A program made the position numbers and the translations under genes. A model generated the notes under the pieces. That model was not told where the DNA came from, ran no database searches, and was given only the letters and a program-made list of their open reading frames with translations. Shown here piece after piece: positions 1 through 5,544 of a stretch of 7,374 nt of DNA. Within the stretch, counting starts at the first letter, position 1; every line of letters starts with the position of its first letter. This stretch comes from Candidatus Poribacteria bacterium (lineage in GTDB: Bacteria; Poribacteria; WGA-4E; GCA-2687025). Where the stretch lies: assembly GCA_002687025.1 (NCBI GenBank), contig NYZG01000244.1:1-7374 (forward strand), given 5' to 3'.

Positions 1-254
1 CGGCTACGAGTACATTTAGCAATGAGGCGCCGAAGGAACCTTCGGGTACTTTCAGTTCTGAGGCAGTACGCTTCGCAACTTGCCTCTGCGCACGGACGCC
101 CAGCGACGAGGCGCGGAAGCGACACGCCAGCGACGGCAGCCTGCAGCGTGGCCATGTCGACCGAACGCAGCGATCGGAATCGTGGGCCACGTGCGGGCCA
201 CTTCGGTCGGCGGGGCAGGGCCAGTCCGTCGAGTCGCGGCGCGTCGGGCCTGTC
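1..254. other. Non-coding stretch upstream of rplM promoter
   Basis: I see no supportable gene here. Open frames exist on the + strand, but their translations are arginine/serine/alanine-rich low-complexity strings typical of GC-rich non-coding DNA, and none has a convincing Shine-Dalgarno. One frame ends in a TAG at 17-19 after five sense codons (GYEYI), so the window could begin inside the last codons of an upstream gene; that is too short to call. Two hairpins are visible. The first has a 6-bp stem, 30-35 with 40-45, closed by a GAAC tetraloop. The second pairs GAGGCA at 60-65 with TGCCTC at 81-86. They could be the 3' end of an upstream transcript. Confidence 0.5.
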
Positions 255-283
255 TTGACTCGTCGTGGGGCGGGCGCTAGTAT
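255..283 (+). promoter_or_regulatory. Sigma70-type promoter of the rplM-rpsI operon
   Basis: A -35 box TTGACT (255-260) is separated by exactly 17 bases from a -10 box TAGTAT (278-283). Against TTGACA and TATAAT this is 5/6 and 4/6 with optimal spacing. The run TATTTTT from 281 is the most AT-rich spot in a GC-rich stretch. Transcription would start near position 290 and give a leader of about 60 nt before the rplM ATG. This is the only strong promoter-like pair I found in the window. Confidence 0.7.
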
Positions 284-350
284 TTTTCATCGCGTCGCCG
301 GTCGTCGGGAGTAGTGCGCGGCGCGTCAACGCACGGTGTGATTTGAGAAC

Positions 351-827
351 ATGCTTAACGACAGGTTTGAGGAGCGCGAGGGTGTCTATCGGCGTCAGCG
401 GACGCCGTTGGCCAAGGCGCAAGCGGAACGAGATTGGGTAGTCGTCGACGCGACGAACCAGACCCTGGGTCGCCTGGCCAGCAGGTGCGCCGCAATACTG
501 CGCGGCAAGCACAAGCCCACCTTCACGCCGAGTGTCGATTGCGGCGATGGCGTCATCGTGGTGAACGCCGATAAGATCGTCGTCACGGGCAAGAAGGCGA
601 ATCAGAAGATCTACTATAGCCACAGCGGATACCTGGGCGGGCTGCGCGCGCGAACATATCGCGAGATGATGGAGCGTGATCCCTCCGAAGTGGTTCGCAT
701 CGCGATAAACGGAATGGTCCCGCACACGCGCCTCGGCCGGCTGATGCGAACGCGGCTGCGCGTGTATGTTGGACCGGACCATCCGCACACCGCGCAGGCG
801 CCGGACGAAGTTCCCGCGGCGAACTGA
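351..827 (+). CDS. rplM: 50S ribosomal protein L13
   Basis: L13 is an early-assembling protein of the large ribosomal subunit that binds 23S rRNA. The 158-residue product carries the family landmarks in order: RDW followed by VVDA and TLGRLAS (about 27-44), RGKHKPTFTPSVDCGD (51-66), VVNADKIVVTGKK (70-82), YYSHSGYLGG (88-97), NGMVP (120-124), LGR (128-130) and HPHTAQAP (144-151). Typical bacterial L13 is about 142-148 residues. Here the RDW motif sits at residue 27 rather than about 13, so there is an N-terminal extension of roughly 14 residues rich in Arg and Glu. An in-frame TGA at 339-341 blocks any earlier start. The Shine-Dalgarno is weak (TTGAG, 343-347). The only other in-frame option is a TTG at 408, which would give a canonical-length N-terminus but has no clear ribosome site, so I kept ATG 351. 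It is the first gene of an operon with rpsI. Confidence 0.96.
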   Translation: MLNDRFEEREGVYRRQRTPLAKAQAERDWVVVDATNQTLGRLASRCAAILRGKHKPTFTPSVDCGDGVIVVNADKIVVTGKKANQKIYYSHSGYLGGLRARTYREMMERDPSEVVRIAINGMVPHTRLGRLMRTRLRVYVGPDHPHTAQAPDEVPAAN

Positions 828-845
828 GCAGGGAGATAGGTGAAC

Positions 846-1238
846 ATGCCGGAATACATCTGGGGAACAGGCCGTCGTAAGACGTCTGTGGCCCGTGTAC
901 GTATCGTCACCGGCGGCTCTGGCCAGTTCGTGGTTAACGGCCGCGCCATCGAAGAATACTTCGATCGCGAGACGCACGTTACGGCCGCGAAGTCGCCCGT
1001 CGAGGCGGTCGGCGGCGAGGTGGGGTACGACGTGTTCGTGAACGTGCGCGGCGGCGGCAACACCGGCCAGGCTGGCGCAATCCGACATGGTCTCTCTCGC
1101 GCGCTCGTCAAGTCCGACCCGTCGTTGCGCGCGACGCTCAAGCCGCGTGGCTATCTGACGCGTGACTCGAGGATGGTCGAGCGGAAGAAGCCGGGTCGTC
1201 CGGGCGCGCGCAAACGATTCCAGTTCTCGAAGCGCTAA
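846..1238 (+). CDS. rpsI: 30S ribosomal protein S9
   Basis: S9 belongs to the small ribosomal subunit; in the family its C-terminal SKR tail reaches the P-site tRNA. The 130-residue product shows GTGRRKTSVARV (7-18), VVNGRAIEEYF (29-39), VNVRGGGNTGQAGAIRHGLSRAL (65-87), GYLTRDSRMVERKKPG (102-117) and the C-terminal QFSKR, so it is complete and of normal length. The gene follows rplM by 18 bases, the usual L13-S9 pair, and is certainly co-transcribed. A GTG at 840 lies in frame six bases before the ATG at 846. The AGGGAG at 830-835 is 4 bases from the GTG and 10 from the ATG. I chose the ATG because MPEYIWGTGRRK matches family N-termini, but the GTG start (132 residues) is possible. Confidence 0.97.
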   Translation: MPEYIWGTGRRKTSVARVRIVTGGSGQFVVNGRAIEEYFDRETHVTAAKSPVEAVGGEVGYDVFVNVRGGGNTGQAGAIRHGLSRALVKSDPSLRATLKPRGYLTRDSRMVERKKPGRPGARKRFQFSKR

Positions 1239-1272
1239 GATCGGCCGCGGGTCGATCTACGGCGCTCATATG

Positions 1273-1304
1273 TCCCTGCCATCGGGCAGGGATTTCCTGT
1301 TTCT
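1273..1304 (+). terminator. Likely intrinsic terminator after rpsI
   Basis: A perfect 8-bp stem, TCCCTGCC (1273-1280) with GGCAGGGA (1285-1292), closes an ATCG tetraloop. It is followed directly by an interrupted T-rich tract (TTTCCTGTTTCT, 1293-1304). It begins 34 bases after the rpsI stop and ends just before the purA ribosome site. The T-tract is broken by C and G, so termination may be partial, and the structure could let some ribosomal transcription continue into purA. Confidence 0.6.
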
Positions 1305-1317
1305 GGGGTGAGACTCC

Positions 1318-2592
1318 ATGCGCAATACGTTTGTCGTTGGCAGTCAGTGGGGCGATGAGAGTAAGGGCAAGTCAGTCGATCTGCTGGCGTCCAGGGCGGA
1401 TATCGTCGCGCGAGGCGCGGGCGGCCCGAACGCCGGGCACACGATCATCGTGGGCAAGGAGAAGTACGTCTTCCACCTCCTGCCCTCCGGGATGCTGCAC
1501 CCCCACTGCCTCAACATCATCGGCAACGGAGTCGTCATCGGCGTCGAGGGTCTCCTGAAGGAGATGGACGACCATGTCGGGCGTGGCTTCGAGGTGGGCG
1601 CCAACCTGCTCATCAGCGATCGCGCGCACCTGATCCTGCCCCACCACCTCGCCTCCGAGAATCTCGACGAAGACGACGACAAGTGGAGGCTCGGGACCAC
1701 TCGCACCGGCGTGGGCCCGGCGTACACCGACAAGGCGGCGCGCGTCTCCGCAGTGCGCATGGGCGACCTGATGGAGTTCGACGTCTTCGCCGACAAGCTC
1801 ACGCGCGCGCTGTCGCGATACGGTGCGTCCCTGTCAGCGCGCGGCGAGACAATCGACCTGGACGACATCCTCGCTCGCTACAAGCTATACGCCGAGAGGC
1901 TGCGTCCCCACGTGACGGACACATCGCTCGTCCTGCATGAGGCGATCGCCGACGGGAAGTCGGTCGTGTTCGAAGGCGCCCAGGGCGCGCTTCTCGACGT
2001 CGACCACGGGACGTACCCGTACGTGACCTCCTCCAATACCACAGTCGGCGGCATCTGCACCGGCCTGGGCATCCCTCCGACGGCGGTGCAGGAGGTCCTC
2101 GCCGTCGTGAAGGCTTACACGACCCGCGTGGGCCTGGGGCCGTTCCCCACGGAAATGGACGAGGAATTCGGCGAACGCGTTCGGCAGATCGGGAACGAAT
2201 TCGGGGCCACCACGGGGCGCCCCCGGCGTTGTGGGTGGCTGGACATCGTCGGGTTGCGGTACGCGTCGCGCATCAACGGCTTCACGCAGATCGCGCTGTC
2301 GAAGATGGACGTCCTCGACACGCTGTCCACGATCCAGGTGTGCGTCGGTTACAGGCTCGACGGCGCCGAAGTCGACAACTTCCCGGCGCAGCTCACCACG
2401 CTTAGCAGGTGCGAGCCGATCTACGAACAGCTGCCCGGATGGGAGAGCGACACCACCGAGGTCCGCGCGTACGACGACCTGCCCACGAACGCGCGCAAAT
2501 ACGTCGACCGCGTGGAGGAACTTCTCGGGACGCCCGTCGCGCTCATCTCCGTCGGGCCGGAACGCACCGAAAGCATCGTGCGCGCGCTGTAA
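1318..2592 (+). CDS. purA: Adenylosuccinate synthetase
   Basis: PurA condenses IMP with aspartate, using GTP, to adenylosuccinate: the first committed step from IMP to AMP, in the cytoplasm. The 424-residue product is full length for the family. Visible landmarks are QWGDESKGK (10-18), with D13 and K16 at the catalytic positions known from E. coli; GGPNAGHT (35-42), with H41; GTTRTGVGPAY (126-136); FEGAQGALLDVDHGTYPYVTSS (218-239); VVKAYTTRVG (263-272) and GPFPTE (274-279); TTGRPRRCGWLD (298-309); SKMDVLD (328-334); and RAYDDLP (383-389). Two usually rigid motifs vary: Gly15 of GDEGKGK is Ser, and the GTT(G/K)(R/K)GIGP segment reads GTTRTGVGP. A GGGGTGAG ribosome site (1305-1312) sits 5 bases before the ATG. 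The gene follows rpsI after a probable terminator and ends 7 bases before a tRNA gene. Confidence 0.97.
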   Translation: MRNTFVVGSQWGDESKGKSVDLLASRADIVARGAGGPNAGHTIIVGKEKYVFHLLPSGMLHPHCLNIIGNGVVIGVEGLLKEMDDHVGRGFEVGANLLISDRAHLILPHHLASENLDEDDDKWRLGTTRTGVGPAYTDKAARVSAVRMGDLMEFDVFADKLTRALSRYGASLSARGETIDLDDILARYKLYAERLRPHVTDTSLVLHEAIADGKSVVFEGAQGALLDVDHGTYPYVTSSNTTVGGICTGLGIPPTAVQEVLAVVKAYTTRVGLGPFPTEMDEEFGERVRQIGNEFGATTGRPRRCGWLDIVGLRYASRINGFTQIALSKMDVLDTLSTIQVCVGYRLDGAEVDNFPAQLTTLSRCEPIYEQLPGWESDTTEVRAYDDLPTNARKYVDRVEELLGTPVALISVGPERTESIVRAL

Positions 2593-2599
2593 GACTTGT

Positions 2600-2672
2600 G
2601 ACCGGTTAGCTCAGTTGGTAGAGCATCGGACTTTTAATCCGGTGGTCCTGGGTTCAAGTCCCAGACCGGTCA
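2600..2672 (+). tRNA. tRNA-Lys (anticodon UUU)
   Basis: A complete cloverleaf is readable. The acceptor stem GACCGGT (2600-2606) pairs perfectly with ACCGGTC (2665-2671), and the discriminator is A2672. The D stem is GCTC/GAGC (2609-2612, 2621-2624). The anticodon stem is 2626-2630 with 2638-2642, including one G-T pair. The loop CTTTTAA carries anticodon TTT at 2633-2635. The T stem CTGGG/CCCAG (2648-2652, 2660-2664) has a TTCAAGT loop. CCA is not encoded, so it must be added by nucleotidyltransferase. The gene starts 7 bases after the purA stop with no obvious promoter between, so co-transcription with purA or a promoter inside purA is likely. Its 3' end is duplicated about 985 bp downstream. 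Confidence 0.98.
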
Positions 2673-2683
2673 CTTCTCCTCCC
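2643..2683 (+). repeat. Left copy of tRNA-end direct repeat (attL-like)
   Basis: The T-arm and acceptor 3' half of tRNA-Lys plus 11 bases of downstream flank (to 2683) recur at 3628-3668 with 37 of 41 positions identical. The core 2654-2676 matches 3639-3661 without a mismatch over 23 bases. The repeat covers the 3' end of a tRNA, the classic target of tyrosine integrases, and extends past the mature tRNA, so it is not explained by tRNA function alone. No integrase gene lies between the copies. Recombination between two tRNA loci could produce the same picture. Confidence 0.75.
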
Positions 2684-2702
2684 GTCGTCGATGCCGTCGT
2701 GG

Positions 2703-2738
2703 GTTCGTGGCTCAGAGCTCGACTCTGGACGCACGAAC
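2703..2738 (+). repeat. Long two-part hairpin between tRNA-Lys and the nuclease gene
   Basis: GTTCGTG (2703-2709) pairs with CACGAAC (2732-2738). Inside it, CAGAG (2713-2717) pairs with CTCTG (2723-2727) around a 5-base loop, with a small internal loop of 3 and 4 bases between the stems. That gives 12 Watson-Crick pairs. No T-run follows, so it is not a standard intrinsic terminator. It sits just inside the left end of the putative island and 73 bases upstream of the nuclease start. It could be a leader structure, a transcript-end structure for the tRNA, or an arm of an attachment region. Confidence 0.5.
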
Positions 2739-2796
2739 ACGCCGGAGCGGAGGCGGGACCAGACGGGCGGCATGGGCACGGGACGCGAACGGCGGC

Positions 2797-2802
2797 GGAG
2801 GT
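2797..2802 (+). promoter_or_regulatory. Strong ribosome binding site fixing the nuclease start
   Basis: GGAGGT lies 8 bases before the ATG at 2811, ideal sequence and spacing. Earlier in-frame ATGs at 2691 and 2772 have no such site, and their extra residues are arginine-rich and low complexity, so translation most likely starts at 2811. Confidence 0.75.
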
Positions 2803-2810
2803 CGGCGTAC

Positions 2811-3575
2811 ATGAGAGAGCCGGACTCGGACTTCCCCCAAGGTGAGACGTATCTGTCGAACGCCGCCAGTTACCTGCTGGAAGGCGGGGTGGCGGAAGCC
2901 GCCAGTCTGCTGGCCCTGTGTACGCTAGAGTTCGTACACCTGGGCAACTGGGACGGGATGGAGCTGGAAGCTGTATTGAGGGGGCCGCGAGTGGTCCGCT
3001 CTCGCCTTCAGGCGCGCATTGTCGACGGAGAACACTTACCGTCCCAAGAGCACGAGATCATTAAAGATGCCCTGAACGCCCTGCTGTCGGTGCCCTACTA
3101 CGTGTCAGAGGTGGTGGCGAAGGGGAGCCTAGTAACGACCCGACAGGACTGGCGCGAGCGGCTGGAGACGCAGTTGCGCCACCCAGACGCCGTCAATCAG
3201 GCCGGCTATGGCGACACGCTACAATGGGAGCGCCTGCGGTTCCGGAGCAAGACGGAATTGAGGATCGCCAAGGCGTTCGAGAAGCGAGAAGTTCTGTTCT
3301 TCCCGAACTGCCGGTGTCGCGCCGGCGAACCCGGCGATCGCGCGTCGCCCGAAGTTGACTTCCTCGTCTGCCTCGGCGGCAGGTGGGGCGCGCTGGAGGT
3401 AGATGGCGACGCGTACCATCCAGCCAAGAACCGGGCGCGCGAGCAAGCTGCCGACAGGCGACTGAACGCGCACGGCCTAACCGTGGTGCACCACTTCCCG
3501 GGACTGGAATGCTACGAGGATCCTGAGGGGGTAGTGGATCAGTTCATCAAGCTCCTCGAGCTGCAACCACGCTGA
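2811..3575 (+). CDS. PD-(D/E)XK (DUF559-like) nuclease-fold protein
   Basis: The 254-residue protein has two parts. The N-terminal half (about 1-130) is helical-looking with no motif I recognise. The C-terminal half matches a restriction-endonuclease-like fold: FRSKTELRIAKAF (144-156) with E149, FFPNCRCR (163-170), EVDFLV (181-186) with D183, then WGALEVDGDAYH (192-203), and HGLTVVHHF (221-229). This is the usual spacing for helix-Glu, Asp, ExX and a following strand. The second catalytic motif reads E196-V-D198, with Asp where classical enzymes have Lys, as in DUF559/Vsr-like proteins that have EVDG..H. From memory, closely similar C-terminal halves occur in many cyanobacterial proteins. No signal peptide or membrane segment is visible, so it is cytoplasmic. 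The gene stands alone between two copies of a tRNA-Lys end. Substrate and role (DNA repair, defence or element maintenance) cannot be read from sequence. Confidence 0.8.
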   Translation: MREPDSDFPQGETYLSNAASYLLEGGVAEAASLLALCTLEFVHLGNWDGMELEAVLRGPRVVRSRLQARIVDGEHLPSQEHEIIKDALNALLSVPYYVSEVVAKGSLVTTRQDWRERLETQLRHPDAVNQAGYGDTLQWERLRFRSKTELRIAKAFEKREVLFFPNCRCRAGEPGDRASPEVDFLVCLGGRWGALEVDGDAYHPAKNRAREQAADRRLNAHGLTVVHHFPGLECYEDPEGVVDQFIKLLELQPR

Positions 3576-3999
3576 GACGGCAGGCCGCCGACGTGGTTGG
3601 CTCGCGCCGTCGACGGCACGGGTCGGCTGGCCCTGGACTCAAGTCCCAGACCGGTCACTTCCCCTCCCTGTGCTGACGCGCGTGCGCCGCCGTTCCTCGG
3701 CCGGTCACATCGCAGCCGCAACGAGCAGAGCTCCCGGTCTTTCCCGACCTTAGGAACGCTACCCAGAGACGTGCGTGTGAGCCGATTCTGTTCGTCTCCC
3801 GCCGCCGCCTGGATGCGTGGCGATCGGTTGCGCCTGGAGTCACCCGGGGCTACGGTGTTGGTGAACGCTAAGAGCAGAGCGCCCGGCGGGCCCTTGCGAA
3901 ATGTCGGCGGCAGGATTCACCGGAGGCAGGATCGCGGCCATCGCTTCCCGCTGGCGCCGCCAAGGCGTGGCGGAGTGAACCCAAAGAGAGTGACGTGAA
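3576..3999. other. Non-coding stretch between the nuclease and LamG genes
   Basis: These 424 bases contain the decayed right copy of the tRNA-end repeat (3628-3668) and a perfect 12-base palindrome, GCCGTCGACGGC (3606-3617), just before it. A further 8-base match to the tRNA acceptor end, CCGGTCAC, lies at 3701-3708. Open frames here translate to low-complexity Arg/Pro/Ser-rich strings without ribosome sites. I found no clear promoter or terminator. The last bases carry the likely ribosome site of the LamG gene (AGAGAGTG, 3985-3992, 7 bases before the ATG). Confidence 0.6.
3628..3668 (+). repeat. Right copy of tRNA-end direct repeat (attR-like)
   Basis: It is identical to 2643-2683 at 37 of 41 positions. 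Mismatches are at 3631, 3637, 3638 and 3662. The mismatches at 3637-3638 fall in the T stem and first T-loop base and would break the tRNA T arm. There is no 5' half of a tRNA upstream, so this is a remnant of a tRNA 3' end and not a tRNA gene. With the left copy it brackets about 985 bp containing only the nuclease gene. Confidence 0.75.
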
Positions 4000-4791
4000 A
4001 TGAAGACCGTCGTAGTGGCATGTGCATGCGCCCTGTGCCTCGTGTTCGTGGTACAGGCCTCCGCTGAGATCGACCTGGAAACGCTCGTAGGAGCGTGGCT
4101 GTTCGACGAAGGCGCGGGGGATGTTGCCAGAGATGCTTCCACCAACGGAAACGACGGAACGCTTCTCAAAAGCCCCGGCTGGGTCGATGGCATGTTCGGG
4201 AAGGCGTTGGAGTTCGACGGCACAAGCGGCGTTGAGATCGCCCATCCAGAGGACTTCGGGTTTCTAACATGGACCTATGTCCTCTGGTTCAGAGCTGAGG
4301 CGGGCGGCGATTACCCCAACCTGATCGGCAGACAGTTCGAGAACGCTCACGGCTGGACCATCCATCTGGACCCGGCGGGCGCGACCTTCAGGATACGGAT
4401 AGACACGGACGGCGGGATCAACCAGGTCAAGACGGTGGGGCAGACTGTACGGGACGGTGAGTGGCACCATGGCGCCATCACCCACAATGACGATGAGAAG
4501 ACCTTGGAGCTTTACATCGACGGCGTCCCGGGGCCCTCAAGCTATGCAGGAGACTATGAGAATACGGGCGGATTCCTGAAGATCGCCTCCCCCGCTGTCG
4601 GGGCGGTCAATCTTGCCGCTGGCGCCATCGACGAAGTCGGCATCTTCAATACCATTCTTGAAGAAGCCGACATTCTGTTGATTATGGCGGAAGGCTTGGA
4701 AGCGACCGGGCTGTTGCCGGTTTCGCCTGCGGGCAGGCTCACTGCCACATGGGGCAGGATGAAGAGCGAGGGGGCGGCCCGCAGAGAATGA
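4000..4791 (+). CDS. Secreted LamG-domain (concanavalin A-like) protein
   Basis: The 263-residue protein has an N-terminal signal peptide: a Lys at residue 2, a hydrophobic core 4-18, and a likely cut after ASA at 22. It is therefore exported. A LamG/concanavalin A-like jelly-roll follows from about 29 to 225: LVGAWLFDEGAGDVARDAS (29-47), then NGNDGTL (49-55), FGKALEFDG (66-74), the core WHHGAITHNDD (155-165), LELYIDG (169-175) and IDEVGIFNTIL (210-220). The pattern is that of LamG_3 family domains, which usually bind carbohydrate or other surface ligands. No catalytic signature is seen. After the domain comes a short tail, LLPVSPAGRLTATWGRMK (238-255), which from memory recurs at the ends of similar poribacterial proteins. 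The cysteines (9, 13) are inside the signal peptide and do not form a lipobox. The gene is apparently monocistronic and convergent with the next one. Confidence 0.85.
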   Translation: MKTVVVACACALCLVFVVQASAEIDLETLVGAWLFDEGAGDVARDASTNGNDGTLLKSPGWVDGMFGKALEFDGTSGVEIAHPEDFGFLTWTYVLWFRAEAGGDYPNLIGRQFENAHGWTIHLDPAGATFRIRIDTDGGINQVKTVGQTVRDGEWHHGAITHNDDEKTLELYIDGVPGPSSYAGDYENTGGFLKIASPAVGAVNLAAGAIDEVGIFNTILEEADILLIMAEGLEATGLLPVSPAGRLTATWGRMKSEGAARRE

Positions 4792-4981
4792 ACCAGGCGC
4801 AGCGCGCGTCTCGCAGACATCGTGGCGGACGGCCGCCATGCCCGCGGCGCGACGTCTCGCCCGAGGAGACGGCAGGCGACGCACGCCCAGCCGCGAGGCC
4901 CCATGCGAGCGCGTGGGCACCCGTGCGCCGTCTGAACACCGAGGCCAGCGGAGGCGCCGTGCCGCACGCAGGCGCGATCGC
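4792..4981. other. Convergent intergenic region with two hairpins
   Basis: The region lies between the stops of two genes facing each other, so a bidirectional terminator would be expected. Two hairpins are visible: TGGCGG/CCGCCA (4823-4828 with 4833-4838, extendable to 4821-4840 through a G-T pair), and CGTCTC/GAGACG (4853-4858 with 4866-4871). Neither is followed on either strand by a T-run, so I cannot call an intrinsic terminator; they may stabilise 3' ends or mark Rho-dependent termination. Confidence 0.35.
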
Positions 4982-5509
4982 TCAGTCGGCGCGGCGCATC
5001 CCGCGTCGGTCCGGCGACACGCCGTCGGGAAGTCGCGTGTCGGCGTCGTAGCGGGCGCCGCGAAGCCTCGCGCTGGCCATGTCGGCCTGGGAGAAGTCGG
5101 CGCCGCGCACGTCCGTGTCGCGCAGGTCCGCCCAGTGAAGGTTGGCCCCCACGAAGGTCGACCCCTTGAGGTTCGCTCCCGCCAGCACCGCGGCCTGAAG
5201 CGTCACCCCGGTCAGGTCCGCGTCGTCAACGGTCGCGCGACGCAGACTGACGCCGTACATATTGGCCTCTGCCATGTGTGCCCGCGAGAGGCGAGCGCCC
5301 GCCATGTTGGCGCCGGGCATGTAGCAGGCCGTCAGCTTCGCGTCGCGCATGTCGGCGCCGGTGAGGTCGGCGCTCCTCAGACTCACCTCGCGGAGATCGG
5401 CATGGGTGAGCGTAGCCCCGGCGAGGTTCACCGCGTCGAGGTCGGCGCCACCGAGACGGGCCTTGTTGAGCTTGGCCGCCGGACGAATGTCATAGCCCAT
5501 GATGAACAT
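4982..5509 (-). CDS. Pentapeptide-repeat protein
   Basis: The 175-residue protein is almost entirely pentapeptide repeat. From residue 17 to 151 there are 27 consecutive quintets of the A(D/N)LXX type, for example ADLDA, ADLRE, ADLTG, ANLKG, ANLHW and ADMAS. Such sequences fold as a right-handed square beta-helix with about four quintets per turn, so nearly seven turns here. The helix is capped by a short start (about 1-16, including YDIRP) and a C-terminal YDADTRLPDG segment typical of the family. There is no signal peptide or membrane segment. Some relatives (Qnr, MfpA) mimic DNA and protect gyrase, but most have no known function and nothing here points specifically to gyrase. AGGAG (5517-5521 on the + strand coordinates) lies 7 bases before the ATG at 5509, fixing the start over the in-frame ATG at 5500. 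It is 35 bases downstream of a small membrane-peptide gene and probably in one operon with it. Confidence 0.9.
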   Translation of the reverse strand: MFIMGYDIRPAAKLNKARLGGADLDAVNLAGATLTHADLREVSLRSADLTGADMRDAKLTACYMPGANMAGARLSRAHMAEANMYGVSLRRATVDDADLTGVTLQAAVLAGANLKGSTFVGANLHWADLRDTDVRGADFSQADMASARLRGARYDADTRLPDGVSPDRRGMRRAD

Positions 5510-5544
5510 GAGCGCGCTCCTTCCGCCTCACGCGGGGCGCCCGC

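Noticed and set aside
24..70. Resemblance to a glycine riboswitch (a CGCCGAAGGA segment followed by CTTTCAG)
   Set aside because: The conserved segments that should follow (GCAA after the GAAGG, then CAGG and GGAC with proper spacing) are missing or displaced, and the short GAAC hairpin explains the first part.
614..1141. Minus-strand open frame of 175 codons
   Set aside because: It lies antisense to rplM and rpsI, whose identities are certain; no motif or ribosome site.
2691..2810. Longer start for the nuclease at 2691 or 2772
   Set aside because: Added residues are Arg/Gly-rich and unlike a domain, and the strong GGAGGT is placed for the ATG at 2811.
2231..2845. Open frame of 204 codons running through the purA end, the tRNA and the nuclease start
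   Set aside because: It overlaps purA in another frame and reads through the tRNA, giving the familiar spurious tRNA-derived peptide; the composition is Arg/Ser/Thr low complexity.
3628..3656. A second tRNA-Lys gene
   Set aside because: Only the T arm and 3' acceptor strand are present, with mismatches that break the T stem; no D arm, anticodon arm or 5' acceptor strand precede it.
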